DNA of 64,000 nucleotides from Gammaproteobacteria bacterium Ga0077536 (GCA_001464935.1 LNEL01000059.1:1-64000); one strand, 5' to 3'. Positions 35,529 to 44,892 are shown, counted from the stretch's first letter. Made by a program: numbers and translations. Notes: generated by a model from the sequence alone, not told the origin.

Positions 35529-37072
35529 ACAAACACTTCGATCTCAATGACGATCGCGTGGTCGTCGTCATCGGCTCCGGCGCCGGCGGTGGCACCCTGT
35601 CAGCCGAACTCACCGCCCAGGGCATCGACGTCGTCTGCCTCGAGGCGGGTGCGACGCCGCTGCTCGAACAGAACGTGCCGGCGGTCTATGGCCGCACGCG
35701 CTGGAGCGATCCGCGCACCGTCGAAGGCGATCTGAACCCCGACATGCCGGTGATGATCGCCAAGGCGGTCGGCGGCACCACCGTGTTCTGGACGGCCGTG
35801 ACGCTGCGCCGCCAACCGCACGACTTCCGCTCGCTGACCACCTACGGGGCACTGCCCGGCACCAGCCTCATCGACTGGCCGCTCGACTACGACACGCTCG
35901 CGCCGTTCTACGCCGAAGCCGAGCAGCGCATGGGCGCGAGCGGCCTGCACGGCAAACCCGACGTGCCCGATCACAACAACGGCGAAGTGCTGAAAATCGG
36001 CGCACGCCGCCGCGGCTACAAGCACGTGTCGAACGGACACCTGTCGGTCAACACGGTGCCGCACGACGGGCGGCCCCAGTGCCGGCAGATGGGCTTCTGC
36101 ACCGGCGGCTGCGTGATCGGCGCGAAGTGGACGAGCCTGCAGGCGGAGATCCCGCGCGCGCAGGCGACCGGCCACTTCGAACTCCGTGAGCAGGCGCAGG
36201 TGGTGACGATCGAACACGATGCCGGCGGTCGCGTGACGGGCGTCGTGTATGTCGATGCAAAAGGCGAGCGGCAGCGGCAACGCGCGCGCGCGGTCTGCGT
36301 CGCGGCGAACGGCATCGAGACGCCGCGCCTGCTGCTGATGTCGCAGTCCGGCCGCTTCCCGCACGGGCTCGCGAACGACGCCGGCCAGGTCGGCCGCCAC
36401 TGGATGACCGATCTGCTGGGGCGCGTGATCGCGCTGATGCCGGGCCCCGTGCACAACTATCGCGGCACGACCAACACGGGCCTCGTTGCCGACGACATCA
36501 GGCACGATCCGTCGCGCGGTTTCGCCGGCGGCTTCCTCTACGTCTCGCGCGGCATCCACCTGCCGGTGTGGCCCAACGAGTGGAGTCCCGGCGAGTGGGG
36601 CGCGGATTACGCGAAGATCATGGAACAGTATCCGAACATGGCCTCGGCCGCCGTGATCGGCGAGGACATGCCGGTCGCCGACAATCGCATCACGCTCGCG
36701 GCCGAGGTCAAGGACGCACACGGCATGCCCGTCGCGCATCTCACGAAGCGCTACCACGCGAACGATCTCGCGCTGATGGATCACGCGCTGAAGAACGGCG
36801 AGGAAATCTACCGCGCGGTCGGCGCGCAACAGGTCTACACCTCGATGTCGCGCACCGTGATCCACAATCTGGGCACCTGCCGCCAGAGCCGCGATCCGGC
36901 CGACGGCGTGTGCGACGCCTTCGGGCGCACGCACGATGTCCCGAACCTGTTCATCAGTGACGGCAGCCAGTTCTCCACCTCGGCCGCGGTGCCGCCGACC
37001 CTGACCATCGTCACGCTCGCGATTCGACAGGCGCGCCATCTGGCCGGGCAGTTGAAAGCCAACGCGCTCTGA
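35525..37072 (+). CDS. GMC-family FAD oxidoreductase
   Basis: This is a 515-residue flavoprotein dehydrogenase. The N-terminus has the dinucleotide loop VIGSGAGGGTLSAEL and the acidic end of strand 2 (VVCLEAG). The GMC C-terminal domain has HNLGTCRQSRDPADGVCD and NLFISDGSQFSTSAAVPPTLTIV, where the His is expected to be catalytic. It has no signal peptide, so export would depend on the Tat partner encoded just upstream. Acceptors for such complexes are often cytochromes or quinone; substrates are alcohols or sugars. The exact substrate is unknown. Confidence 0.87.
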   Translation: MNKHFDLNDDRVVVVIGSGAGGGTLSAELTAQGIDVVCLEAGATPLLEQNVPAVYGRTRWSDPRTVEGDLNPDMPVMIAKAVGGTTVFWTAVTLRRQPHDFRSLTTYGALPGTSLIDWPLDYDTLAPFYAEAEQRMGASGLHGKPDVPDHNNGEVLKIGARRRGYKHVSNGHLSVNTVPHDGRPQCRQMGFCTGGCVIGAKWTSLQAEIPRAQATGHFELREQAQVVTIEHDAGGRVTGVVYVDAKGERQRQRARAVCVAANGIETPRLLLMSQSGRFPHGLANDAGQVGRHWMTDLLGRVIALMPGPVHNYRGTTNTGLVADDIRHDPSRGFAGGFLYVSRGIHLPVWPNEWSPGEWGADYAKIMEQYPNMASAAVIGEDMPVADNRITLAAEVKDAHGMPVAHLTKRYHANDLALMDHALKNGEEIYRAVGAQQVYTSMSRTVIHNLGTCRQSRDPADGVCDAFGRTHDVPNLFISDGSQFSTSAAVPPTLTIVTLAIRQARHLAGQLKANAL

Positions 37073-37105
37073 GGACTGCGCCACGGGCGCCCGATCGTCG
37101 CATCG

Positions 37106-37135
37106 TTAAGCTTCGTTTAACCTTGCTGGTATACG
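37106..37135 (+). promoter_or_regulatory. Candidate PmrA-type box and -10 element before the PepSY gene
   Basis: TTAA-N7-TTAA (37106-37120) is followed 9 bases later by TATACG (37130-37135). The box sits where the -35 element would be and no good -35 hexamer is present, as expected for a promoter that needs an activator. The sequence is shared (15 of 17 bases, opposite strand) with the site at 10762 upstream of rsd. OmpR-family regulators of the PmrA/QseB type are the candidate binders; none is encoded here. Confidence 0.4.
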
Positions 37136-37165
37136 CTGGACCCACATCAATCAAGGAGCGTCCAG

Positions 37166-37429
37166 ATGCGCACATTACTGTTGACCCTCGTCCTCGCGAG
37201 CCCGCTGGCCATCGCCGGCCCTGAATGCACCACCGCCGACAAGGCCCAGTGGCAGGATCAGACGAAGTTCCAGGAGGCCCTGACGGCCCAGGGTTTCAAG
37301 ATCAAGAAGTTCAAAGTCACGTCCGGCAACTGCTACGAAATCTACGGCTGGAACAAGGAAGGCCAGAAAGTCGAGATTTATCACGATCCGGTCAGCGGCA
37401 ACGCCGTGAAGACGAAGATCGAGAAATAA
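37166..37429 (+). CDS. PepSY-like small periplasmic protein
   Basis: This is an 87-residue protein. The signal peptide (MRTLLLTLVLASPLAIAG) is cleaved near Ala-Gly. The mature part is one PepSY-like alpha-beta unit, ending in KVEIYHDPVSGNAVKTKIE, which is the PepSY hallmark. The two cysteines (CTTADK and GNCYEIY) may form a disulfide. AAGGAG precedes the ATG. The gene is followed 4 bases later by a cytochrome b561 gene; PepSY-b561 pairs are common in proteobacteria and often controlled by QseB/PmrA-type regulators. Confidence 0.82.
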   Translation: MRTLLLTLVLASPLAIAGPECTTADKAQWQDQTKFQEALTAQGFKIKKFKVTSGNCYEIYGWNKEGQKVEIYHDPVSGNAVKTKIEK

Positions 37430-37433
37430 GGCC

Positions 37434-37970
37434 ATGCAGCACACGGTGCGTGTCTGGGATCCGCTGGTACGGGTATTCCACTGGTCGTTGGCGATCGCCT
37501 TCTTCGCGAACTATTTCGTGACGGAGGAAGGCGAAGGCTGGCACCGCTGGATCGGCTACTACGCCGCCGCCTGGGTCCTGATTCGCATCGTGTGGGGTTT
37601 CTTCGCGAACGGCGCGGCGGCGTGGTCCGACTTCTGGCCCACGCCGCCGCGACTCAAGGCACACGTGTCCGCCCTCCTCCACGGCTCGGACATTCATCGG
37701 CTTGGCCATTCACCGCTCGGGGCCCTGGTGATGATCCTGATGATGACAGCGATGTTCGCGCTCGGCGTGACGGGCTACATGCTGGAGCAGATCGACATGT
37801 TCTGGGGCGAGGAATGGCTCGAGGAAGTCCACGAGTTCATCGCGAACGGCCTCGCCGGGCTCGTCGGCCTGCACCTGCTGGCCGCGGTGGTCGAAAGCCT
37901 GAAACTGCGCGACAACCTGCCGCTGTCGATGATCACCGGCCGTCGCAAGCCGCTGCCGGAACGCGAGTAG
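37434..37970 (+). CDS. Cytochrome b561-type di-heme membrane protein
   Basis: This 178-residue protein has four membrane helices: one with VFHWSLAIAFFANYFV, then HRWIGYYAAAWVLIRIVWGF, then LGALVMILMMTAMFALGVTGYML, and a last one in EVHEFIANGLAGLVGLHLLAAVVES. Conserved His residues at helices 1, 2 and 4 (FHW, WHRWIGY, HEFIA and GLHLLA) are the expected heme b ligands. It probably passes electrons between quinol and a periplasmic or exogenous acceptor. It is cotranscribed with the PepSY gene. Confidence 0.87.
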   Translation: MQHTVRVWDPLVRVFHWSLAIAFFANYFVTEEGEGWHRWIGYYAAAWVLIRIVWGFFANGAAAWSDFWPTPPRLKAHVSALLHGSDIHRLGHSPLGALVMILMMTAMFALGVTGYMLEQIDMFWGEEWLEEVHEFIANGLAGLVGLHLLAAVVESLKLRDNLPLSMITGRRKPLPERE

Positions 37971-38044
37971 ACCATTCGGGGCCTACCGATGCCCTGCAGA
38001 CACCACGGACTATGAGTAGAAGCTGCAGAAGACGGGCTACGCCC

Positions 38045-38219
38045 GGCCACCGAGAACACAGAGAACACCGAAAAAGATGAAGCTGGCCGGTGCCGCCGGC
38101 AAGACATCAGATACGTGCGCGCCAGCGTGAGGCTGGTCCTGAACGCTCATGGCATCGAATTCACCGAATCAATGATTCCCGTCTTTTCTTCCTCGGTGTT
38201 CTCGGTGTTCTCGGTGGCC
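38045..38219. repeat. Inverted-repeat-bounded element 3 (175 bp)
   Basis: The left arm ggccaccgagaacacagaga continues through 38071, and the right arm (38191-38219) is its mirror with two 9-base units tcggtgttc. It lies between the convergent cytochrome b561 and flavin monooxygenase genes. It contains no supported gene. Confidence 0.82.
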
Positions 38220-38235
38220 GGGCGCAACCCGCTCT

Positions 38236-39627
38236 TCACGCACCTTGACGAAGCTTCCATGGCGGCAGCGTGCGATGCGCGACGTGATCCGCCGCCAGGT
38301 GGCGCTGGCCGCGGCCGAAGAAGTTCTCGCGCAGCGTGTCGCCGTCGTAGGCGGTGCGCACGCGGCCGCGCCGCTGCAGTTCCGGCACGACCATCTCCAC
38401 GAAGTCGCGGAAGCCCCCGGGCTGCACGATAGGCACGATGTTGAAACCGTCGATGCCGGTGGTGTCCATCCAGCGTTCGAGTTCGTCCGCCACCTGCGCC
38501 GGCGTGCCGACGATCTTCGGCATGATGCTGCCGACGGACATGCTTTCGCCGATGTCGCGCGGCGTCCAGCGCTTGTCCGGATCGATTTCCCTGAGAATGC
38601 CGAGGACCCCCTGAATCGCGTTCGACTCGACCTTGTCGAGCGGCTGATCGGGAGACAGCGTCGAAATGTCCACACCCGCCCAGCCGCTGAACAGCGCGAG
38701 GCTGCCCTCAGGGCTCGCGTAGCGCTTGTGCGTGGCGAACTTGAGCTGCGCTTCCTCCGCCGTCGGCGCGACGACCACCGTGATCCCCTGGAACACCTTC
38801 AGGCCGTCGGCGGCACGCCCCGCCGCGGCCGTCGCGGCGCGGATCTTCGTCACACCCCGCGTGCAGGCGTCCAGGTGCGGATACACGCAGAAGATTGCTT
38901 CGGCGTGCTTCGCGGCGAAATTCGTGCCGCGCCCGGATTGCCCGGCCTGGAACAGGATGGGCGTGCGCTGTGGCGACGGCTCGCACATGTGCGGGCCTGG
39001 CACCTGGAACCAGCGCCCGACGTGATCGATCTGATGCACGCGATCAGGCTCGATGAAGACATCGCGCGCGGCATCGCGCACCAGGGCATCATCCTCCCAC
39101 GAGTGCTCCCACAGTTTGTAGACGACGTCCATGTATTCGTCGGCGCGGTCGTATCGCTCGTCGTGGCTCAGCGTGTCGTCGATGCCGAAATTCGCGTTCG
39201 CGTCCGCGAGATAGGACGTCACGATGTTCCAGCCGATGCGCCCGTTGGAGAGATGATCGAGCGTCGTGAACAGCTTGGCGGTCTGGTAAGGTGCGAAGTA
39301 GGTCGTGCTGTAAGTGCACGCGAAGCCGAGGTGTTGGGTCGCGTACGCCATCGCCGAGATGATCAGGGTCGGGTCATTGCTCGGGAACTGCACGCCGTGG
39401 CGCACCGCCGTTTCACGCGAGCCCTTGTACACGCTGTAAGTACCGTGCACATCGGCAAGGAACAGGCTGTCGAAGCAGCCCCTTTCGAGCAACTGCGCCA
39501 GTTCCACCCAGTAGCGCACATCGCGATAGCCGCGGGCCGTGCCGTCCTGGGGGTGTTTCCACTGGCCTTCGGAATGATGATTGACGCAGCACTGCGTAAA
39601 ACCGTTGAGATGAATCTGCGTGGGCAT
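38236..39627 (-). CDS. NtaA/SnaA/DszA-family flavin-dependent monooxygenase
   Basis: This 463-residue bacterial-luciferase-like monooxygenase uses reduced flavin from a separate reductase. Family features are the N-terminal LNGFTQCCVNHHSEGQWKHP, the RYWVELAQLLERGCFDSLFLAD helix, the GWNIVTSYLADANANFG segment typical of NtaA/DszA, and the late GSIMPKIVGTPAQVADELE motif. Members oxidise sulfones, dimethyl sulfide, EDTA/NTA or long-chain compounds; DszA and DmoA are close models. The ATG at 39625-39627 fits the fold. No flavin reductase gene is adjacent. An SsuBC-type transporter at the right edge would fit an organosulfur role, but they are far apart. Confidence 0.83.
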   Translation of the reverse strand: MPTQIHLNGFTQCCVNHHSEGQWKHPQDGTARGYRDVRYWVELAQLLERGCFDSLFLADVHGTYSVYKGSRETAVRHGVQFPSNDPTLIISAMAYATQHLGFACTYSTTYFAPYQTAKLFTTLDHLSNGRIGWNIVTSYLADANANFGIDDTLSHDERYDRADEYMDVVYKLWEHSWEDDALVRDAARDVFIEPDRVHQIDHVGRWFQVPGPHMCEPSPQRTPILFQAGQSGRGTNFAAKHAEAIFCVYPHLDACTRGVTKIRAATAAAGRAADGLKVFQGITVVVAPTAEEAQLKFATHKRYASPEGSLALFSGWAGVDISTLSPDQPLDKVESNAIQGVLGILREIDPDKRWTPRDIGESMSVGSIMPKIVGTPAQVADELERWMDTTGIDGFNIVPIVQPGGFRDFVEMVVPELQRRGRVRTAYDGDTLRENFFGRGQRHLAADHVAHRTLPPWKLRQGA

Positions 39628-39720
39628 GACAAGTAATCCTGTGTCGGACGCGAGACGGCGCGCTGCCGCCGAGTATGCCGCAATCGCAATCATTGATCCG
39701 CTGCATGAGATCACGCGGAC

Positions 39721-40560
39721 ATGAACCTGCCACCACTGTTGATGTTGTGCATTGCGATGCTGGCCTTCGCGGCCAACTCGCTGCTGTGCCGGCTCGCGCT
39801 CGGGGTCTGGGCGATGGATCCGGTGAGCTTCACGAGTCTCCGGATTGTCAGCGGCGCGCTGCTGCTCGCCGTCCTGCACATCGCGCGCGGCGGCGTCCGC
39901 CACTGGCGCTTCGAGCCGCTGTCGGCACTCGCGTTGTATGCGTACGCGATCCTGTTCTCACTGGCCTATGTCAGTCTGCCGGCGGGCACCGGCGCGCTGC
40001 TGCTGTTCTCGGCGGTGCAGTTGACGATGCTGTCGGTCGCGATCGCGCGCGGCGAGCGGCCGTCGGCGCTGGCCTGGACGGGCTTCGGCGCGGCGGTGCT
40101 GGGCGTGGTGGTGTTGCTGAAGCCAGGCCTTGCGATGCCTGCGCCCGCCGCTGCCGCGATGATGCTAGGGGCAGGCGTGGCCTGGGGTGTCTACACGCTG
40201 CGCGGCGCGCGCGGGCACGATCCGGTGGCTGCCACGACCTGGAACTTCGTCGCCGCCGCTCCGCTCGCCGTGATCGTCTCACTCAGCGGGCTGTCGACGG
40301 TGTCGCTCAATGCACCCGGCATCGTCGCGGCGCTGGCCTCGGGCATGGGTGCATCCGCCCTCGGTTACGTGGTCTGGTACCGCGTGCTGCCGCGCCTGAC
40401 GGGCACGCTCGCGGCCACGGCCCAGCTGTCGGTCCCGCTGCTGGCCGCGGTGGGTGGCGCGTTGCTGCTGCACGAACCGCTCGGCCTGCGGCTCGCCATC
40501 AGCAGCGTGCTGATCCTTGGCGGCATCGCGCTCGTCGTGCGCGCGCGTCAGCGCCGCTGA
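39721..40560 (+). CDS. EamA/DMT-family exporter
   Basis: This 279-residue protein of the drug/metabolite transporter superfamily has about ten hydrophobic helices, with two EamA repeats. Signature stretches include LCRLALGVWAMDPVSFTSLRIVSG in the first repeat and the late LGYVVWYRVLPRLTGTLAATAQL segment in the second. It likely exports a small metabolite across the inner membrane. It starts 93 bases from the divergent flavin monooxygenase gene and is convergent with the CoA-transferase gene. Confidence 0.85.
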   Translation: MNLPPLLMLCIAMLAFAANSLLCRLALGVWAMDPVSFTSLRIVSGALLLAVLHIARGGVRHWRFEPLSALALYAYAILFSLAYVSLPAGTGALLLFSAVQLTMLSVAIARGERPSALAWTGFGAAVLGVVVLLKPGLAMPAPAAAAMMLGAGVAWGVYTLRGARGHDPVAATTWNFVAAAPLAVIVSLSGLSTVSLNAPGIVAALASGMGASALGYVVWYRVLPRLTGTLAATAQLSVPLLAAVGGALLLHEPLGLRLAISSVLILGGIALVVRARQRR

Positions 40561-40579
40561 AGACGTCGCGAATCCCGCG

Positions 40580-41761
40580 TCAGGCGACGGCGCCCGCAGC
40601 CCGCAGTGCCGCGATCTCGGCGATGGAACAACCGGCCGCGGCCAGCAGTTCATCGGTGTGCTCGCCGAGCAGCGGTGACGGCCGGCGCACGCCATTCGGC
40701 ACGCCGTCGAAAATGGCGGCGGGGCGCGCCTGGCGCAGCCGGCCGGCGTGCGGATGGTCGTATTCCATGACGCTGTTGCGATGGGTGACGCGTGGATCGG
40801 TGATCACGTCGTCGAGCGTGTTGACCTTTGCGCAGGGCACGCCGCCCTGGTCCATGCGCGCGACGACGTCGGCGGTGGAAAGGGCGCGCGTGCCTTTCGC
40901 GAATTCGGCGAACAGCGCCGCGTAGTTCGCGAAACGATCGGACAGGGTGCGGAAGCGCGGATCCGACAGCGGCTCGACGAGCCCCAGCGCGTCGCAGGCG
41001 CTTTTGAACTCGTCGTCGCCGACGACGATCATCGTGATGAACCCGTCGGCGGTCGGCAGCAGACGATAGAAGTCCGCGATCAGCGGTTTCGGCGTGAAGC
41101 CCTCGCTGCCGGCGAAGCTGTGATTCCAGTACACCTCGGGCCACAGGAACTGGAGGCTCGCGTCGAGCATCGACAATTCGACATGCTGGCCGCGCACGAG
41201 CCCGCGCGCGCGGGCAAGCAGCGCGGCCGAGATCGCCTGCGCGGCGGTCAGCGCGGCAACCTTGTCACTCGCGATGGTCTTCACGAGATCGGGCACGCCG
41301 TCTTTCGACTGCGCGGCGGCGAAGCCTGCGACGCTCTGGATCACCGGATCGTACACGCGCTGATGCGCGGCCGGCCCGGTCGCGCCGAAGCCCGAAATCG
41401 ACACGTAGATCAGATCCGGAAACTCGGCGTGCAGTGCGTCGTAGCCATAGCCGTAGCGGTCGAGCGCGCCCGGCCGCGAGTTCTGCACGAACACGTCGGC
41501 GGTCGCGAGCAATGCACGCAGCGGTGCGCGCAGTTGCGGATTCTTCAGATCCACCGCCATCGACCGCTTGTTGCGATTCAGGAAGGCGGTATAGCCCGAC
41601 ACGCCGCCGCGCGTGCCGCCGACGTGTCGCGACGGATCGCCGGCACCGATGGTTTCGAGACGAATCACGTCCGCGCCCTGATCGGCGAGGATCCCGGTGG
41701 CCATCGGCCCGGAAGCATTGGTCGTGACTTCGATGATGCGGATGCCGCTCAGTGGTTCCAT
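40580..41761 (-). CDS. CaiB/BaiF class III CoA-transferase
   Basis: This is a 393-residue enzyme that moves CoA between carboxylic acids through an Asp-linked intermediate. The N-terminus has LSGIRIIEVTTNASGPMATGILADQGADVIRLE, the nucleotide-clamping region of the family, and the catalytic Asp lies in RVYDPVIQSVAGF. Many members act on carnitine, benzylsuccinate, bile acids or other carboxylates; the substrate here is unknown. The start is the ATG at 41759-41761. It stands alone between the exporter and the small membrane gene. It could activate an acid produced by the nearby oxygenases. Confidence 0.87.
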   Translation of the reverse strand: MEPLSGIRIIEVTTNASGPMATGILADQGADVIRLETIGAGDPSRHVGGTRGGVSGYTAFLNRNKRSMAVDLKNPQLRAPLRALLATADVFVQNSRPGALDRYGYGYDALHAEFPDLIYVSISGFGATGPAAHQRVYDPVIQSVAGFAAAQSKDGVPDLVKTIASDKVAALTAAQAISAALLARARGLVRGQHVELSMLDASLQFLWPEVYWNHSFAGSEGFTPKPLIADFYRLLPTADGFITMIVVGDDEFKSACDALGLVEPLSDPRFRTLSDRFANYAALFAEFAKGTRALSTADVVARMDQGGVPCAKVNTLDDVITDPRVTHRNSVMEYDHPHAGRLRQARPAAIFDGVPNGVRRPSPLLGEHTDELLAAAGCSIAEIAALRAAGAVA

Positions 41762-41997
41762 CGGTGCGTTCCTGTGTCGACTGAAGATTCAAGCCCGATG
41801 GTAGCGGGCGAGTGCTGGCGCTGGCTAGAAGCGGCCAGCCCATGCAGAGGCGCTGTCACGAGGCTGCTGCCATACGCGCCTGATCGTGCAGGGTTGCCGC
41901 GCTGCACTGCGCTCCCCCAGCCATCGCCATGTTCGCCATCGCACCGACCGCCCCCGCACGGGATCGCATGCTTCTCCTCGTCATCAAGGAGAAACTC

Positions 41998-42156
41998 ATG
42001 AGCATTGGAACCATTCTGCTGATCGTCCTCGTCCTGTTGCTGATCGGCGCGATTCCGACCTGGCCGCACAGCCGGAGCTGGGGTTATGCGCCCAGCGGTG
42101 TGCTGGGGCTGGTGGTGATCGTGCTGCTGATCATGGTCCTCACGGGTCGCCTGTAG
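41998..42156 (+). CDS. DUF3309 small membrane protein
   Basis: A 52-residue protein made of two hydrophobic stretches (IGTILLIVLVLLLIGAIPTW and SGVLGLVVIVLLIMVL) joined by PHSRSWGYAP, the exact DUF3309 arrangement. It is a small inner-membrane protein of unknown function, often found in stress regulons. AAGGAG lies 7 bases before the ATG; in-frame upstream ATGs are less well placed. A strong hairpin follows it. Confidence 0.85.
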   Translation: MSIGTILLIVLVLLLIGAIPTWPHSRSWGYAPSGVLGLVVIVLLIMVLTGRL

Positions 42157-42174
42157 CACCCACGCCGGCACGAC

Positions 42175-42208
42175 GCGCAGGGGCGGGCCGCGAACGCCGC
42201 CCCTGCGC
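42175..42208 (+). terminator. Hairpin after the DUF3309 gene
   Basis: A 12-bp perfect stem (gcgcaggggcgg / ccgcccctgcgc) with a 10-base loop, 18 bases after the stop. No T tract. Confidence 0.55.
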
Positions 42209-42453
42209 GAAGGCTCCCCGACACCGTCGACCCGCAGACGCGCAGACGCGCCCGACGCGTCGCACGCTGCGCGCCCTCTCACGCCCTCGTCCCCTGAGCG
42301 CCACCACCCCGAGACGCCTGCCGGGCGATGGCGCACGCGTTCGAACCCGGTAAAATCGTCTGCCGTTCCGTGCCTCGCACGCCCTGCGCGCCCGGCGCCT
42401 CCTGACGCCCTCGGGCGTGTGCGCGTCCGCCGCCAACCAGACGAAAGAACCAG

Positions 42454-43233
42454 ATGAGCAACGCCACCCCGCCCACCACCGGTATCTCCTATTGCACCGC
42501 CGACCGCATCGTCGTGCGCGATGCCGATCTCGTGACGGAGCTGATGGGCAAACTCAGCTTCACCGAGATGTTCCTGTTCCACCTGCTGCGCAAGCGGCCG
42601 ACCCATGCCCAGACCACGGTGCTCGACGCCGTGCTGGTGACGCTGATGGAACACGGCCTGACACCAAGCGCGATCACCACGCGCCTCATCTACGATTCCG
42701 CGCCGGAAGCCCTGCAGTCGGCGGTCGCCGCCGGCCTGCTCGGCGTCGGCAGCACGTTCATCGGCACGATGGAAGGCTGCGCGGCGCTGATCGACGAAAT
42801 GCTCGACGCGCCGGAAGGCGTCGACGCCCGCGCGGCGGCGATTGCCGACCGCTGCCGCGCCGAACGCCGGCCGATTCACGGCTTCGGCCATCCGATTCAC
42901 AAGCCCGACGATCCGCGCTCGCCACGCCTGTTCGAGATTGCGCTGGCCGAGGGCGTGCCCGGCCGTCACATCGCGGCGCTGCAGACCTTGAGCCGCGAAA
43001 TCGACCGCGCGTACGGCCGGCACCTGACCATCAATGCGACCGGCGCGATCGCGGCGGTGCTCGGCGAAATCGGCATCCCGCAGCCGGTGATGCGCGGCAT
43101 CGCGGTGATCAGCCGCGCTGCGGGCCTCGTGGGCCATATCTTCGAGGAGCGCGAACAGCCGATCGCGCGCCACATCTGGGACAGCGTGTACAACGGCGTG
43201 CCCTATGTGAGCACGACGGAAGGCGGCCTGTGA
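42454..43233 (+). CDS. Citrate-synthase-fold protein, citryl-CoA-lyase-like
   Basis: This 259-residue protein corresponds to the catalytic part of citrate synthase without the large N-terminal domain. It retains RPIHGFGHPIHKPDDPRSPRLF, which matches the GHAVLRKxDPR motif that carries one catalytic His, and GLVGHIFEEREQPIARHIWD, matching the C-terminal catalytic acid region. The first His region, normally GPLHGGA, reads GVGSTFIGTMEGCAAL, so that His is missing. Length and pattern match proteins annotated as citryl-CoA lyase. Cleavage or condensation of a CoA thioester is likely; the natural substrate is unknown. Its stop overlaps the GTG start of the downstream monooxygenase, so the two are translated together. 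Confidence 0.75.
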   Translation: MSNATPPTTGISYCTADRIVVRDADLVTELMGKLSFTEMFLFHLLRKRPTHAQTTVLDAVLVTLMEHGLTPSAITTRLIYDSAPEALQSAVAAGLLGVGSTFIGTMEGCAALIDEMLDAPEGVDARAAAIADRCRAERRPIHGFGHPIHKPDDPRSPRLFEIALAEGVPGRHIAALQTLSREIDRAYGRHLTINATGAIAAVLGEIGIPQPVMRGIAVISRAAGLVGHIFEEREQPIARHIWDSVYNGVPYVSTTEGGL

Positions 43234-44693
43234 GCGGCGCGGCGCCGCGCCGTCTGCGCATCGCCGTGATCGGGGCCGGCATGTCCGGCATCCTGTGCGG
43301 CATCAAGCTGCGCGAGGCCGGCCTCGGCGATATCGTCATCTACGAAAAGGCCGATCGCATCGGCGGCACCTGGCGCGAGAACCGCTATCCCGGCCTGTCC
43401 TGCGACGTGCCCTCGCACAGCTACACCTATTCGTTCGAGCCGAATCCCGAGTGGAGCCATCTGTTCTCACCGGGGCCGGAAATCCAGGCCTATTTCGAAG
43501 GTGTCGTCGCGAAGTACGACGTCGCCACACTCATCCGCTTCAACAGCCCGATCGTGCGCGCCGACTACGACGCAGGCCGCTGGCAGCTGACGACTGCGGA
43601 CGGTGACACCGACACCTTCGACGTCGTGATCGCGGCGACGGGCTTTCTGCACCAGCCGGCTTATCCCGACATCCCCGGCCTCGACAGCTTCGCAGGCGCG
43701 GCCTTCCACAGCGCACGCTGGGACGATCGCGTGAGCCTGAAGGACCAGCGCGTCGGCGTGATCGGCACCGGCTCGACCGCCGTGCAGATCACGAGCGCCG
43801 TGATCGACGAGGTCAGTCACTTCAGCCTCTTTCAGCGCACCGCGCAGTGGGTGCTCGCGTATCCGAATCCGCCGTACAGCGAAACCGATCGCGCCGGCTT
43901 CCGGCAGCATCCGGAAAAGATGCGCGAGATCTACCACTACTGGCTGAACCGCTTTCGCGACACCTTCGCGCGCGCGGTGATCGGCGACGAGCAGGAGTTG
44001 AACAAGATTCAGGCCTACTGCCGCGACAACCTCGAACGCAACGTGCACGACGCGGACCTGCGCGCCAGGCTGACGCCGGACTACAAGGTCGCCTGCAAGC
44101 GATTGATCATGTCGGACACGTTCTATCCGGCGCTGCAGCGGCCCAATGCCTCGCTCGTCACCGCAGGCATCGAGCGCATCGAACCGCGCGGCATTCGCAC
44201 CGTCGACGGCCAACTGCACGAACTCGACGTGCTCGTGCTCGCCACCGGCTTTCACGCCCACCGCTTCATGCAGCCGATGGCCGTCACCGGCCGCAATGGC
44301 CTCACGCTCGAACAGGCGTGGGCGGACGCCGCGCTGGCGCATCGCGCGGTGGCGCTGCCGGATTTTCCGAACTTCTTCATGCTGTGCGGCCCGAACAGCC
44401 CCATCGGCAACTTCTCGGTGATCCTGATCTCGGAAATCCAGCTCGCCTATGTCACCCGGCTGATCGAGCGTCTGCGCCGCGGCGATTGCCGGGCACTGGT
44501 GCCGCGGGCGGCCGCGACTGCGGACTTCAACGCGGCGGTGCGCGAGGCGATGAAAGGGACGGTGTGGGTCAGCGGTTGCCGCAGCTGGTATCTCGACCGG
44601 CACGGCAATCCCGCGATGTGGCCGTGGAGCTTCGAACGCTTCGTCGACGACATGCAGGCACCGGACTGGTCGGAGTACGAATTGATCGCCTGA
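43230..44693 (+). CDS. Baeyer-Villiger-type flavin monooxygenase
   Basis: This 487-residue FAD/NADPH-dependent enzyme has two Rossmann loops, IAVIGAGMSGILCG near residue 10 and VGVIGTGSTAVQITSA near residue 175. Between them is the Baeyer-Villiger fingerprint FAGAAFHSARWDD (F-x-G-x-x-x-H-x-x-x-W-D). The ARG/HIS rich GGTWRENRYPGLSCDVPSHSYTYSF region is also typical. These enzymes insert oxygen next to a ketone to give an ester or lactone. The start is GTG at 43230, inside the stop of the citryl-CoA-lyase-like gene. The substrate is unknown; cyclic or long-chain ketones are both possible. Confidence 0.85.
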   Translation: MSGAAPRRLRIAVIGAGMSGILCGIKLREAGLGDIVIYEKADRIGGTWRENRYPGLSCDVPSHSYTYSFEPNPEWSHLFSPGPEIQAYFEGVVAKYDVATLIRFNSPIVRADYDAGRWQLTTADGDTDTFDVVIAATGFLHQPAYPDIPGLDSFAGAAFHSARWDDRVSLKDQRVGVIGTGSTAVQITSAVIDEVSHFSLFQRTAQWVLAYPNPPYSETDRAGFRQHPEKMREIYHYWLNRFRDTFARAVIGDEQELNKIQAYCRDNLERNVHDADLRARLTPDYKVACKRLIMSDTFYPALQRPNASLVTAGIERIEPRGIRTVDGQLHELDVLVLATGFHAHRFMQPMAVTGRNGLTLEQAWADAALAHRAVALPDFPNFFMLCGPNSPIGNFSVILISEIQLAYVTRLIERLRRGDCRALVPRAAATADFNAAVREAMKGTVWVSGCRSWYLDRHGNPAMWPWSFERFVDDMQAPDWSEYELIA

Positions 44694-44892
44694 CGGGCTG
44701 CGCAATCGGCGCCCGCCGACCGGCCCTCCGTGTCGGGCGCTGCCGCCCGCGCCGCACCAACACGCTTCGCAAGCGGCGCGAAACCGACTGCGAAAAAAAT
44801 GGACCATGATTGCGCGCCATCAAGGCAGTCGACGGCCTATCGGCGCATCGTGGAATGCTCCATCCGCATCGATACCACAGGAGGTCCGACCC

